NCBI GenBank assembly: GCA_033980235.1 | Contig: CM067067.1 | Span: 9,618,901-9,682,900, forward strand | Direction of reading: 5' to 3' | DNA: 64,000 nt | Origin: Diadema setosum | Taxonomy: Eukaryota; Echinodermata; Echinoidea; Diadematoida; Diadematidae | Shown here: piece by piece, positions 50,401 to 60,893 of the stretch | Numbering within the stretch: the first letter of the stretch is position 1 | Layout of the letters: every line of letters starts with the position of its first letter | Notes under the pieces: generated by a model | What the model saw: the letters and a program-made list of their open reading frames with translations, nothing else | The model's database searches: none | What the model was told of the DNA's origin: nothing | Position numbers and translations under genes: made by a program

Positions 50401-50610
50401 GTAATATCAGATTCAGTTTATTAACACATTCAAGCAACACTGTCTTCAGTGTACATACATTTTTTGTTTTGTTTCTTACAATACATATCATAACATTTTG
50501 ACTACAAATACACACAGACCAGCTGTTTGTGCCTTTATTTTGTTACGATTTTCTCCTACAATACATATTGTAATATTTTGACTTCAAATACACACAGACT
50601 AGCTGTTAGT
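50401..50610. repeat. ~115-bp direct duplication
   Basis: TACAATACATATCATAACATTTTGAC and CAAATACACACAGACCAGCTG recur at 50558-50605. Confidence 0.6.
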
Positions 50611-50850
50611 GTTTTTCATTGACATTATAACATCACAGCATACGTCACTGAAAAGGTTATTAAAATCTTTTCAATAACACTAAGTACATGTTCCTGTACA
50701 TTTTTATCATGTAGACATTGGCATTCACATTTATGCATTTACACATCTATGGCATTAAGGTGTATACAGTTATACTGGTGACTACCATGTCAGTGTTAGT
50801 GTCAGCGTTACACGTAACACTACCAAGCTATAAAGGAAACTCAGTAAAGG

Positions 50851-51074
50851 TACTGTAATACGCCATGTGTTAAGCAAGTCTAAATTTTTGCAAATCAAGA
50901 CTTCCCGATGTCGTGAGTGGTCAACTTCGCCATCGCGTAGTGCTGTACTGAAGGGAGAATGTAGATGTGCATCACATCTGCATTGGGATCACGTGTCTTG
51001 AATTTCACGAATAGCACCCGACTCGCAAAATTTGTGAAAATAAAAACCTCACAAAATATACGGCGTATACAGTA
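50851..51074. mobile_element. 224-bp MITE with TACTGTA ends
   Basis: TACTGTAATACGCCATGTG left; ATACGGCGTATACAGTA right. Interior has GCGAAATT/AATTTCACGAA-type motifs also seen at 45.4 kb. Confidence 0.6.
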
Positions 51075-51598
51075 TTCATCATAAATCTCTGACCACGTCA
51101 ATAGAAACAGATTTTTAAAGACTCTTTTGAAGTTATCTCATTGATACCACAACCCTCCAGCGGAGACTGGTTTTGTTATTCATCTGCAAACAGTCATCAT
51201 TTATGAAGAAGCTTTAAGAGAGCATGGAAAAAACACTGCTGAAGTCCACATTACACATACTAAGAAGATAAGAAGTTATATGACATATCAAAAAGGCACA
51301 ATACAAAACAAATTTAAATTATCTTGACTTTCCATTTCTGCATTTGTGTTCTATCACTGGCTTTTTTTTTTTCACACACAGAGGGATGTTAACATTCTCT
51401 AAAACTGTCCTAATACATGGGGCAAAATTTTACAAAGGAGCACTGATCAGGCATGAAGAGAAATGAAATGCCTTAAAATTCATGTGTATCTACACTTATT
51501 ACATAGCCTATGTATTGTTAGCTGAGAACCAGAAAGGCATTATCGCATTCTAATATTTGAGCCTAAATAAAAAGTTCATTCAATCAATTTGAACAAAA

Positions 51599-52568
51599 TA
51601 ACTAGATATATCGCTACGGCGACTGATATGCCTCCGCCATAATGCATGGTTCTCCTAATAGGTCTATAGTACAATGTCTTGACAATGTGTGATGACAGTT
51701 TCACACAATTGGCACAATATTAAAATGACAGGTTTGCCACAAATGTGCTGAATGTTCACTTTCCTAGAACTAGGTTCAATTGGATGAATGATTAAAAATG
51801 TCAGAGTGCAGGTATTTGGGGAACTGATGATTTTTACTTGACTTTTGACCCTTTTATAAGTTTATGCATTGAGTAATTTTCAAGGTATTGAGAAAAAGTA
51901 TAATTTCAGTATCAAATGGGAAAATTATCTAAACCTGGCCTTTGACCTTTGACCTCACAGTTCCAAAGAGAATCACTGTTAGGTTGAACATGCATAAATA
52001 TGTAAGTTTCATGATGATACCTTGAGTTACTTTTGAGATATGGAGGAAAAAGTGCAATTCAACACTTTCACTTGACCTTTGACCTTTTGGCAAGAAACTT
52101 CCCACAGAATATATATCGGGTAATACATGCATACATCAAGTTAAAAAAAAAAAAACCTTCAGGCATTGCATAAATATAAGGAAAGTAGTGATATTTTGAG
52201 GAGTTGACCTTGACTTTTGAACCATGACCCCCAACTTCCCTAGATAATCACTGCCCATTGGAACAAGCATATATACTAAGTTCCATGAAGATACCTTGAA
52301 CCATTTGCGAGATATGGAGAAAAACATGAATTTTCAACCTTTTTTTTCACAAAATAACCTGTGACCTTTGACCTTCGACCCCGTGACCCTAAAATCCAAA
52401 TAAAGTATTATCCCCCCAGGATATACCCTCATACCAAGTTTGATGTAAAACCACCACACGGTTCTTGAGATATCGACAAAACCAAAATGGGACGGACGTA
52501 CGGACGGACGGACGGACGACCCGAAAACATAATGCCTCCCTCCGGCCACTTCGTTGGCGGAGGCATAA
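51599..52568. repeat. ~970-bp CCTCCGCC-ended repeat, copy 2
   Basis: Same start (AACTAGATATATCGCTACGG, TATGCCTCCGCC) and end ((CGGA)n, ACATAATGCCTCC, GGCGGAGGCAT followed by A-run) as copy 1, in the same orientation. Confidence 0.8.
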
Positions 52569-53607
52569 AAAAAAATTGGTCACGAAGCAAGGCCAGCGTC
52601 GCACACACAAACAGACCCTGTTAAATTTACTTTTTCATGTATAAAGACGGAACAAGCGAGGGCACCATCACCAAAAACAATAGGCGTCTTCGTTTTACCA
52701 TAACACACCCTCATGCCAAATTTGAAGATGATCTAAGAAGAACTGCAGCCAGTAGAGTGCTCACAAGAAAATCTCTGCGGCGGACGCCGCGCAACGAGGC
52801 CAAATCCATAGTATCCTCCGAACTCTGTTCGGGGGATACAATGAGTGGATGACCTATATGTCAACACTCAGCATACTTTCACACCCCATGATAGCATACT
52901 ATGCAAATGATATGCAAATGAGTCCATTATGCCCATTGCATATGGATATGAAAGATTGAAAATACTTAAAAATGTGAAATACATACACTTTGTATGACTA
53001 CGTTCCTCTTAAACTGGAACATTTTCTCTGTGTGTACAGCTATAATTGTCATCTACAGAAACATTCAAATCCAAACTTCAAAACTTTACCTATTCCTCTC
53101 ACACTGAGGACTATAATTGCAGTCTATAATGTTCAGAACAATTGTATTCTTTATCTGGTATGTGTTTGTTGTTGTTTGCCATTTTCTTCTCTGTTGTCAT
53201 GTTTGAACATGTGTTATATCTATCTTTTCATTTATGAAGCGCCATGAGCAATAAAAAGCAGACCTGTGCGCTATACAAGTAGCCACTATTATCATTATTA
53301 TTATCATTGCTACTTCTACTACTATTACTACTACTACTACTACTACTAATAATAATAATAATACTAACTGAACTCTGCAATACATCTTGTAAAACTATGT
53401 CTGCTGATTCTTTAACTCCTTTACATGTATCAGTGTTTTTTTTTTTGTGAGTGAATATATGCTAGTGTCATGCATTGTATAGTTCAAGTGTGAATAATGT
53501 GCACAGCTATTAATATTTACCAGGTACCATATTTTTTCCTTTCATTGATTTCACATTTTTCACAGAGGAAGACATTCAAAACTACAGAAGCACTCTGATG
53601 AGTGCAG

Positions 53608-54086
53608 ACCTCCGCCAAGCATGCAGCTCATTTCCACCACTGATCTTGTTCTTCCATAGAAGTGATTTCCACCCATACATACTTATAGCATTGTGTGCTG
53701 AAAGTCGCCCAATTTCCCAATATAGAAGCCTTTGTTACGTCATAAACCCTCAGCTGCACGGCGCACCTCGCCCTAGCAGAAACTAGCGCATGCACTTTAG
53801 TGCGCGCATGCAAACCTCAAATACGCGCAGCCTGAACTCCCAAGTTCATTGACCCTACCTGCCAAAATATCAACAATCCTTCATAAATTCCTCCAAACTT
53901 CTCAGATCACTACCAAAATTTGATCATATGTTACTTGTATCAATCTAAACCTTTCCTGCAAGTTTCATCCAAATTCGTTACCTACTTTTTGAGTTATTTT
54001 GCACATAGACAAACTAACAAACAAACAAACAAACAAACAAACAAACCAACGGTCACGAAAACATAACCTTCCCCCTTGGCGGAGGT
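53608..54086. mobile_element. 479-bp element with perfect 12-bp ACCTCCGCCAAG inverted ends
   Basis: ACCTCCGCCAAG at 53608 and CTTGGCGGAGGT ending at 54086; contains (AAAC)n and ACGAAAACATAACC near the right end. Related in style to the ~970-bp family. Confidence 0.7.
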
Positions 54087-54839
54087 AATAACACAGTAAC
54101 AGCAGATTTGTGACAGAAAGAATCTACTTTGTCTGCAGATTATCCTATCATTGTTTTGACAGCAGAAATTCTGAAGAATTTGATAGGGTTGGGGTTTTAG
54201 GTGGTATGGAATTGTTAAATGGTATTGTTAAATTCAAGTATCAGAATGGCTAATCACTTTCGACATCCAGCTGAATCTCTGCTTGGCAAACTGCTTGGTA
54301 CACTCTCTTTTTGCCACAAACTAGCATTAGACTAACATGAAAATATATGAGTGGGACTGCAAGGACAGCAGCAATTCTGCTTAACCCACCACCTAGGCTT
54401 CAGTTTCTGTACCCGTTCACATGGGTGAACCAACATTTAAGAATTTTTAGCTGGCAGAAATGTATCAATACATTGCTTTGAAAGTGATTGCTACACAGAA
54501 TCAGAGCGTATGTGAGTTTTGTCCTGGCAGCTCATATTACAGGATGTAACAGTAGTTGTTGAATTCATGTTCATGGAATACAGCAGTAAACACAGAAATG
54601 TACACATGCACGTTACATGATCAGGAGTTGATATTTTCACGTTAGATTTGCGAATAGTACCCAGATCGCAGAATACCGACAAATAACCCAAGGAAAACAG
54701 GTACGGTATGAAGTCTCATTAATAAAGATTGTCTTTGATGCGTTTGAGGTGACAAAAAATGATGTCAAGTATCAAAACTAAATGCAATCGTAAAATTTGC
54801 TTTGTGTTTGCTCTGTGTTGTGGGCTGCTCAGGTACAGC

Positions 54840-55050
54840 CCTGTCACGATTTATACAGCGACTGGGCTGTGTATAGTTAGTGTACAGTGTATTTACATAA
54901 TATGTGTATGCACAGGCCTGTCACATCATTATCACAGCAAGTCATGACTGTGTATAGTTAGTGTACAGTGTATTTACATAATATGCACAGCCCTGTACAG
55001 TGTATTTACGTACATGCACAGGCCTGTTACATCATTATCACAGCAAGTCA
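54840..55050. repeat. ~60-bp tandem repeat, ~3 copies
   Basis: GTGTATAGTTAGTGTACAGTG and CACAGCAAGTCATGACTG recur in order. Confidence 0.75.
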
Positions 55051-55076
55051 TGACTGGCTCTTAGTGGTCTCGGTCT

Positions 55077-55283
55077 GGTGGCCCTTGGCTGGGCCCCCTG
55101 CCTTGGGCCAGCACTTAGGCTCCTGGCCTCGGCCCGGCCTTGGGCCCCTGGGCCACTGGGCCTGGGCCCACTTGGGCTATGGGCCCCTGGGCCTGGGCCC
55201 ACTTGGGCTCTGGGCCCCTGGTTCCGGGCTAAGGCCCGTGGCCTTGGGTCCGGCCTTAGGCCCCGCCTTTGGCCCGGCTGTAC
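55077..55283. repeat. GC-rich GGGCC degenerate repeat island
   Basis: Variants of TGGGCCCCTGGGCC; base composition jumps to strongly GC in AT-rich surroundings, with few CpG. Overlapping Gly/Pro/Leu ORFs on both strands are by-products. Confidence 0.75.
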
Positions 55284-55756
55284 TTTGTACATGGTCTATG
55301 TGAAATCAGGCTTGTCTGTAACTGTATAATTACAAATAATTACAAATAATCACAAATGATCAACAGGTCCATACTACATGGTTATAGGACTATATGAATA
55401 TATGAATATATGATTATATGAATATATACAATGTATGTGAATATATATTATCATATATGAATATATAAATGTGATCAGCCATTCTGTTACATTGTCAGAT
55501 CTGCAGTCATTCATATATAGCAAATTTTATGCATGTATAAATGGCATACATTCATGTGTACAGTATGCTACTTGATTGAACCAGCCAATGGAGAAAGATC
55601 ACACCATTGAACAATATTTGAAAGACATGTACAGTTCAATGACTCAATGCTTGTTATTCTGAACTCTGTGGAGGTATGCAGCCCTCTTCAGATGGAAAAC
55701 ATACAGTTGGCTATCAAACAGAGCTTGCAAAACCATCAACAATTCATTGAGTTGGA

Positions 55757-55758
<2 letters not shown>

Positions 55759-55805
<47 letters not shown>

Positions 55806-55806
55806 A
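55759..55806. repeat. (TG)n microsatellite
   Basis: About 23 TG units. Confidence 0.95.
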
Positions 55807-55912
55807 TGTGTAAAACGTGTGAAATGTGGATAATTGTATGTATACACAACTTCCAAATGGGGATACACTGGCAAGTGTGGATATCCACAGTTGACAACCT
55901 TCTTACTTTTTG

Positions 55913-56068
55913 CTAATTTTGGTAAAAGTGACCCGAGAGGAGTCTAAGAACCATTTGCTGGAGGTGTTCTACGACATCCACATTTTCATAGCAAGACGGC
56001 ACATTTTCGAGCTCTACTTTGTGTATAATCTGGGGCTCTGACAATGACGATAAGTTTAACAGCGCCAT
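55913..56068 (-). CDS. Candidate 51-residue ORF or first exon
   Basis: ATG in good context (AAGATGG) at 56068. Encodes MALLNLSSLSEPQIIHKVEL, later YENVDVVEHLQQMVLRLLSG, ending FYQN and TAG. Amphipathic and of normal composition, unlike nearby chance ORFs. I do not recognise it. It may be a microprotein or the first coding exon of a gene running leftwards, even the TRPM gene, though I found no phase-compatible join. Confidence 0.4.
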   Translation of the reverse strand: MALLNLSSLSEPQIIHKVELENVPSCYENVDVVEHLQQMVLRLLSGHFYQN

Positions 56069-56281
56069 CTTGTGAGATACACACGTCACTATTTTATCCA
56101 CATTTCCCTAGCCCTAGGCCTAGAGTCGAGCTAGCGCATATTGCTGCGTACCGTAATATGTACCGTGCCGTGTGTATATTTACCGCGCGTATTTCATGTA
56201 GCGAAAGCTTACCGACTACTGTATGTTCTCAACGTACGCGTAGTGATCATCGCCAACATCGGAGGAAAATCACGGATTTCA
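56040..56281. promoter_or_regulatory. Candidate CpG-rich bidirectional promoter/first-exon block
   Basis: CpG dinucleotides are much denser than in the flanks (GTACCGTGCCGTG, TACCGCGCG, ACGTACGCG). On the minus strand there is an AAGATGGCG start context; on the plus strand a consensus donor (TTTCA|GTAAGT) at 56282 suits a non-coding first exon for the gene to the right. Confidence 0.4.
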
Positions 56282-57470
56282 GTAAGTTGTAGACATATTT
56301 TTTGAAAAAAAATCAGAAATCGATTCATTTATACTAAAAATAATTGAAAACAGGTAGTAGAGTCTAGTCTAAAAGTTAGGAGGATGTATACGGGCCAGAT
56401 TTGAAATCAATTACTCACGAACAGAGCACATGTCCAGCTCTGTGTTTAGAGTAGAGACTACAGTATCTAGTTAGTAGGCTAGCCGTGGCATGGCCCGTTG
56501 TCCCTTCAAATACCGACACCAGTCCAAGGCTAAGTTAGGACAATCTCAAAGAAAATAGCTGCAGAATCATCTATTTATTAAACTTTTGAGCTAATATTAT
56601 AAAAGTCTGAGGTAATGTACTATACATGTATGTATGAAAAGGCAAAGTCCCAACTTCAGAATCAAGGGATATTTTAGTGTTTGTTTAATGAAGTATGAAG
56701 TATTGCAGTGTCTTTACCAGAATAAGGCTTGTTAATGTTAGTTTATTAGCACATCATAAGGATTTTGGAAAAGGGGGGGGGGGGGGGTTGTACCATCAGC
56801 TTATTGACACCCATAATATGAATCATGTACAGGCCTACAACTTATGATGAGCATGGAAAATGGTTCACGAGGTATAAACCCATGAGGTGGGGGGGGGGGG
56901 GGGAGCTGCTGTCTTTCAAACTTGGCTCATGCATGCATAAGAAATGACAGTGAATCTTTTTTTTTTTTGTGGACAAATTATGTCAATGTGTGATACGTTC
57001 TAGATCTGGCAGTGGTGGAGGCATAAATTTTGACTGCGCGCAGTCGAGAACCCTTCTAATTTTTTGATTGAAGTACTGAGCAATAGATAATAATTTTCGT
57101 AAATTAACATTTATTCATAATATATATCTCATCTGTGATGTGGGTGTGCCAAGTGGACAGTCTAATAACTCACTTTAACAGTTCAGAAATTTCCCTTCCA
57201 ATACATCATGTATGTAAGCTTAACCTTTATTTAGTGTCATCAGATAGAAGAGTCGGATTGTAACTGTTAGGAAGTGTAATAGTAATAGTTTAATCTAATG
57301 TTTAGGATTTAATTGTAAGAACATGTAGGTCATTTATAATATCAAATTTGATCTTTATAGATTAATGCTTGCCCTTTACTGTTTAACAAGTATTGTAACT
57401 CTGTAGTAACTTAGCCAATTTGATATGATTATTAAAACAAGTTTGTTGCCTCCATTTATCTTTTTATTAG
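56282..57470. other. Probable intron or intergenic, no gene recognised
   Basis: Two G-runs (56766-56787, 56888-56902). I searched for the N-terminal half of a SET domain and did not see it. Confidence 0.35.
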
Positions 57471-57819
57471 GACAATGATTGCTCCACCACCATCAGAAGC
57501 ATCATCATTTTTGTCATTGTCTTCCATCCATAGTGAATCATCCACATCATTAAATGTTTTTCCACCCACCCCTTCTGCTTCCTCTTGTGAACATCCAATT
57601 CATGACATCACTCCCTCTTCTTCATCTCATCAGTTTCAGCCTGTTCTGTCTCCTTTTACTCATATGCCATCTCCTCCTATTTCATCTCTTGCTGCTTCTC
57701 ATAACCGTATATTTGCTTTTTCATTTTTGCTTCTTTTGCTCTTTCTTTTTGTCCTTTTCATTATCATTGTTGTTTGTGTTATCATCCATGATATCTTCTT
57801 TCATCATAGTTCTTCTTAG
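57471..57819 (+). CDS. Candidate exon: Ser/Pro-rich ORF with C-terminal hydrophobic segment
   Basis: A strong acceptor (ATCTTTTTATTAG) precedes GACAATGATT. The 114-residue ORF begins MIAPPPSEASSFLSL, is Ser/Pro-rich, and ends with ~30 hydrophobic residues (FLLLLLFLFVLFIIIVVCVI) and a short tail. It could be a tail-anchored protein, but a T-rich tract encodes such residues by chance. Low confidence. Confidence 0.25.
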
Positions 57820-58976
57820 TGTCGGGTGAGTTTTGACAAGTTAGTATCCCTCAGAATAATTCTTTGATTTTGATTTACTGATTTACTGATATTGATTTAC
57901 TTTTCTCCCTTTTTATGTACTACACATAATTCCCTATTTCTTTTTCTCTCCATCCCCCTCCCCCATTGTTTCCTTTTTAAGCCCTTATAAATCTAAGTTA
58001 ATTTGCCCTGTTAATGATTAACTTTAGTTTTTATGTGAGTTTATGTGCATGCATCGTAGAAACAAAGTTTCTTTGTATTTGGTTGTATATACATTCCTCG
58101 TGTTCATCTAGCTTCCCTTTTTGTTAGCAGGCATATAATCCTCACTTTTCATTCTAACATACACCCCTTTTTAGTTGTTAGCATTTTCTTTTTCATTTAC
58201 ATGGTATTTACAATTAGTATAGCCTACATACAACACAGTTCTTGTATTTTTTAATTATAGATTCATTTACACTCGTTCCCTGGTTATTTTGGTCATTCTG
58301 TTTATGTTCATTCCTTTCCTTTTGTTTTGCTATTTTCATCATAGCTAGGCCTGATGAAGAACAAATTACTGAAGATGTATGAATAAAAAATGATATGAAA
58401 TTTTGAATTTTGCCATTCCTGCTCTCTGGGCACTGCCATTTTTCGCATCTGGTCATCTGATTATGACGTCATGTCTGACCAACTCTCCCTAGCTATTGTA
58501 CAAGAAATGTCATAAATTTCTACTATTTGCCAATTAAACACTCCCTTCACGTTCAACCTCAAGACAAATAAGCAATATTGTATGTTTGCACTGAATATAT
58601 TGTACCCAATGTATCGTGGTGTTTGTAAAATGGAAAAAAAAAATATGGAAGTTTTATGTCCAACACCTATTTAGACTTGCTCAGACATGAGGTCATACTC
58701 ACATGATCAGAAGTGCTTGATATTGCCGCTCATAGAACAGGAATGACAGACTTCAAAATTACGTAACTTTCTTATTCTTTGTCTGATTTTCGCTTCAAAT
58801 TTTCATTGGTTTGTTTTTATGATATTCACCCTGACTGTAATGCTATATTGCCCTTTTACCTGCTGGACAAAGTGTAAAAGTATTCTTATATAAATTGAAA
58901 ATATTTTTTCACAAATTAGATTATGTAAGCTAACACTGTGTTTTATTGTTTACCATTCTTATTCTGATATATTCAG
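57820..58976. other. No gene recognised
   Basis: AT-rich; ends with the acceptor tract TTCTGATATATTCAG at 58962-58976. Confidence 0.4.
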
Positions 58977-59084
58977 TGTTGATGCCACAAAAGAACCTGA
59001 TGTGCCATCTTTTGGAAGACTGGTGAATCACGGGGACAAAAAAAAAAAGCAAACTGCAGAGTAAGAGTTCTCGAAATCAGTGGA

Positions 59085-60893
59085 GTGCCAAGATTGTGCA
59101 TGTGTGCTATGAGGGACTTGGAGATGAACGAAGAAATATTGTATGACTATGAACTTCCCAGAAATTTCAAATTCCCTTCACCTTATTATGCCCAACTGAT
59201 TGAGAAACTTCAAAAAGAACTACATGATACCGGCAGTTCTGCCTGCACATCGACATCTATAGTAGAACCCTCCAAGGAAAACACAGGGATTGTCCATGAT
59301 GACCATACTTTTAAAGAAGCCTCTGCATCAAAGGAAGAGAAAGTTCACAAAAACAATACCGGCAGTTCTGCCTGCACATCGACGACTGCGGGCTCTGTAC
59401 AACCATCTGAGCATCATTACCTTCATTCTCTAGGTCCGGAACAAGATGAGCAATTGGATGATGAATCGTGCGATGAATTTTGTGATCTGACCTCAGAAAT
59501 TGATTCTGAGTCTGATTACCATCCGGAAGAGTCAGAAGAAGATGAAATAGTAATACCAGTCTCTCGTGTACCCCTTACTCGGTCGAATAAAGTAATGCAG
59601 CATGAAAACGGGGAACCTGCAGGATTTGAAGTGGTGGTAGCTGAAGGAAGTGAGGGCCAAAATGTAAATGAACAACTTGTGCGAAGTGTTCACAGTGCTA
59701 ACACTGGGGGTGTCTATGTGATGAGAACACATAATCAGGACTCAAAAATAGCCTATGACAAGGTGGCCTATTGCTTGTCCTGCGACAAACCCCAGAAGAA
59801 ATTAACACAGCATCTTCCACAACATAAGAATGAAGTAGAAGTTGCAGCATACATGGCAGAAAAGCCCGGTGAAAAAAGACAGCGTTTGCTGACAATTATT
59901 CGCAACAAAGGAAACCACAAGCACAATTGTGAAGTCCTTGCTGAAGACAAAGGTGGACTTGTTGTTATTTACAGACCATCCCATCATGCTGATCCACAAG
60001 ATTATGTTCCGTGTTACCACTGCTATGGGTGGTTCGCAAAAACTGAAATGTGGAAGCACAAGTGTGTTGTAAAGCCAGCGCAACCAAGCAGTTCTGAAGG
60101 AAAGAAAAGGCAAAATCAAGTGAGAAAAGGAAAGCTCCTGCTTCCACCTGCTCCAGGAACAAAGTCTTGTGATATTGTGCATAAAGTACTCAGTGGTTTA
60201 AGGAGTGATGATGTGGCACGTTGTATCAAGGGGGACTGCCTCATTGTGGAATTAGCAAAGAAACTTTGCCTGAAGTTGGGCCATGATGGTGAAACCTACA
60301 ATTTCGTAAGATGTAAACTTCGAGAAATTGCCAGATTGCTTCTTACATACAGAATGTGTACTGGAAAGGAAAATGCCACTTTGAGTTCCATCATTTCTCC
60401 ACAGGAATTTGATGTGGTTGTCAGGTCAGTGAGGGAAACAGCCGGGTTCAACCAAGACACTCGCGAGTATACAACACCTAGCCTTGCTCTAAAATTAGGT
60501 CATCTGTTGAAGCAGGCTGCTGGGTTACAGCTGGTGAGGGCAACAAAGAATGGAGACACCCAAGCAGAAAAGATGGCGAGAAACTTCATCACACTAATTG
60601 AGAAAGAATGGGAGACAGAAGTATCATCACATGCACTCAGAACCCTCTATCAGCAGAAGAGAAACCAGCCAAAACTCTTGCCCGTAACATCAGATGTGGT
60701 AGCCCTGTCGAAGTATATTGAAACCAATGCTGAAAGATGTTTGACAGATCTAGAGAGTGCTGAAGACAAAGTAAATGCATGGCAGCAGCTCAATCGCTTG
60801 ATGTTAACCCATTTGATTTTCTTTCATAGAAGGAGAGCAGGGGAGGTTTCAAAAATGAGTGTTGATGATTTCACCAAAATCAAGAAAGGATAA
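59085..60893 (+). CDS. Longest intact segment of the SET-recombinase gene (602 codons)
   Basis: Open from VPRLCM (the GTG at 59085 is a valine inside the SET domain, not a start) to TAA at 60891-60893. Contains the end of the SET domain (residues 1-25), an acidic linker with DESCDEFCDL and ESEEDEI (about 125-160), two zinc-finger-like motifs and the alpha-helical N-terminal (core-binding-like) part of the recombinase. The stop falls just after the first catalytic arginine block (RRRAGEVSKM). Confidence 0.75.
   Translation: MPRLCMCAMRDLEMNEEILYDYELPRNFKFPSPYYAQLIEKLQKELHDTGSSACTSTSIVEPSKENTGIVHDDHTFKEASASKEEKVHKNNTGSSACTSTTAGSVQPSEHHYLHSLGPEQDEQLDDESCDEFCDLTSEIDSESDYHPEESEEDEIVIPVSRVPLTRSNKVMQHENGEPAGFEVVVAEGSEGQNVNEQLVRSVHSANTGGVYVMRTHNQDSKIAYDKVAYCLSCDKPQKKLTQHLPQHKNEVEVAAYMAEKPGEKRQRLLTIIRNKGNHKHNCEVLAEDKGGLVVIYRPSHHADPQDYVPCYHCYGWFAKTEMWKHKCVVKPAQPSSSEGKKRQNQVRKGKLLLPPAPGTKSCDIVHKVLSGLRSDDVARCIKGDCLIVELAKKLCLKLGHDGETYNFVRCKLREIARLLLTYRMCTGKENATLSSIISPQEFDVVVRSVRETAGFNQDTREYTTPSLALKLGHLLKQAAGLQLVRATKNGDTQAEKMARNFITLIEKEWETEVSSHALRTLYQQKRNQPKLLPVTSDVVALSKYIETNAERCLTDLESAEDKVNAWQQLNRLMLTHLIFFHRRRAGEVSKMSVDDFTKIKKG

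Noticed and set aside
55038..55329. Gly/Pro/Leu-rich ORFs on both strands
   Set aside because: By-products of the GGGCC repeat island, equally open on both strands.
59532..60182. Minus-strand ORFs opposite the SET-recombinase gene
   Set aside because: Shadow frames of the plus-strand coding sequence with no family motifs.
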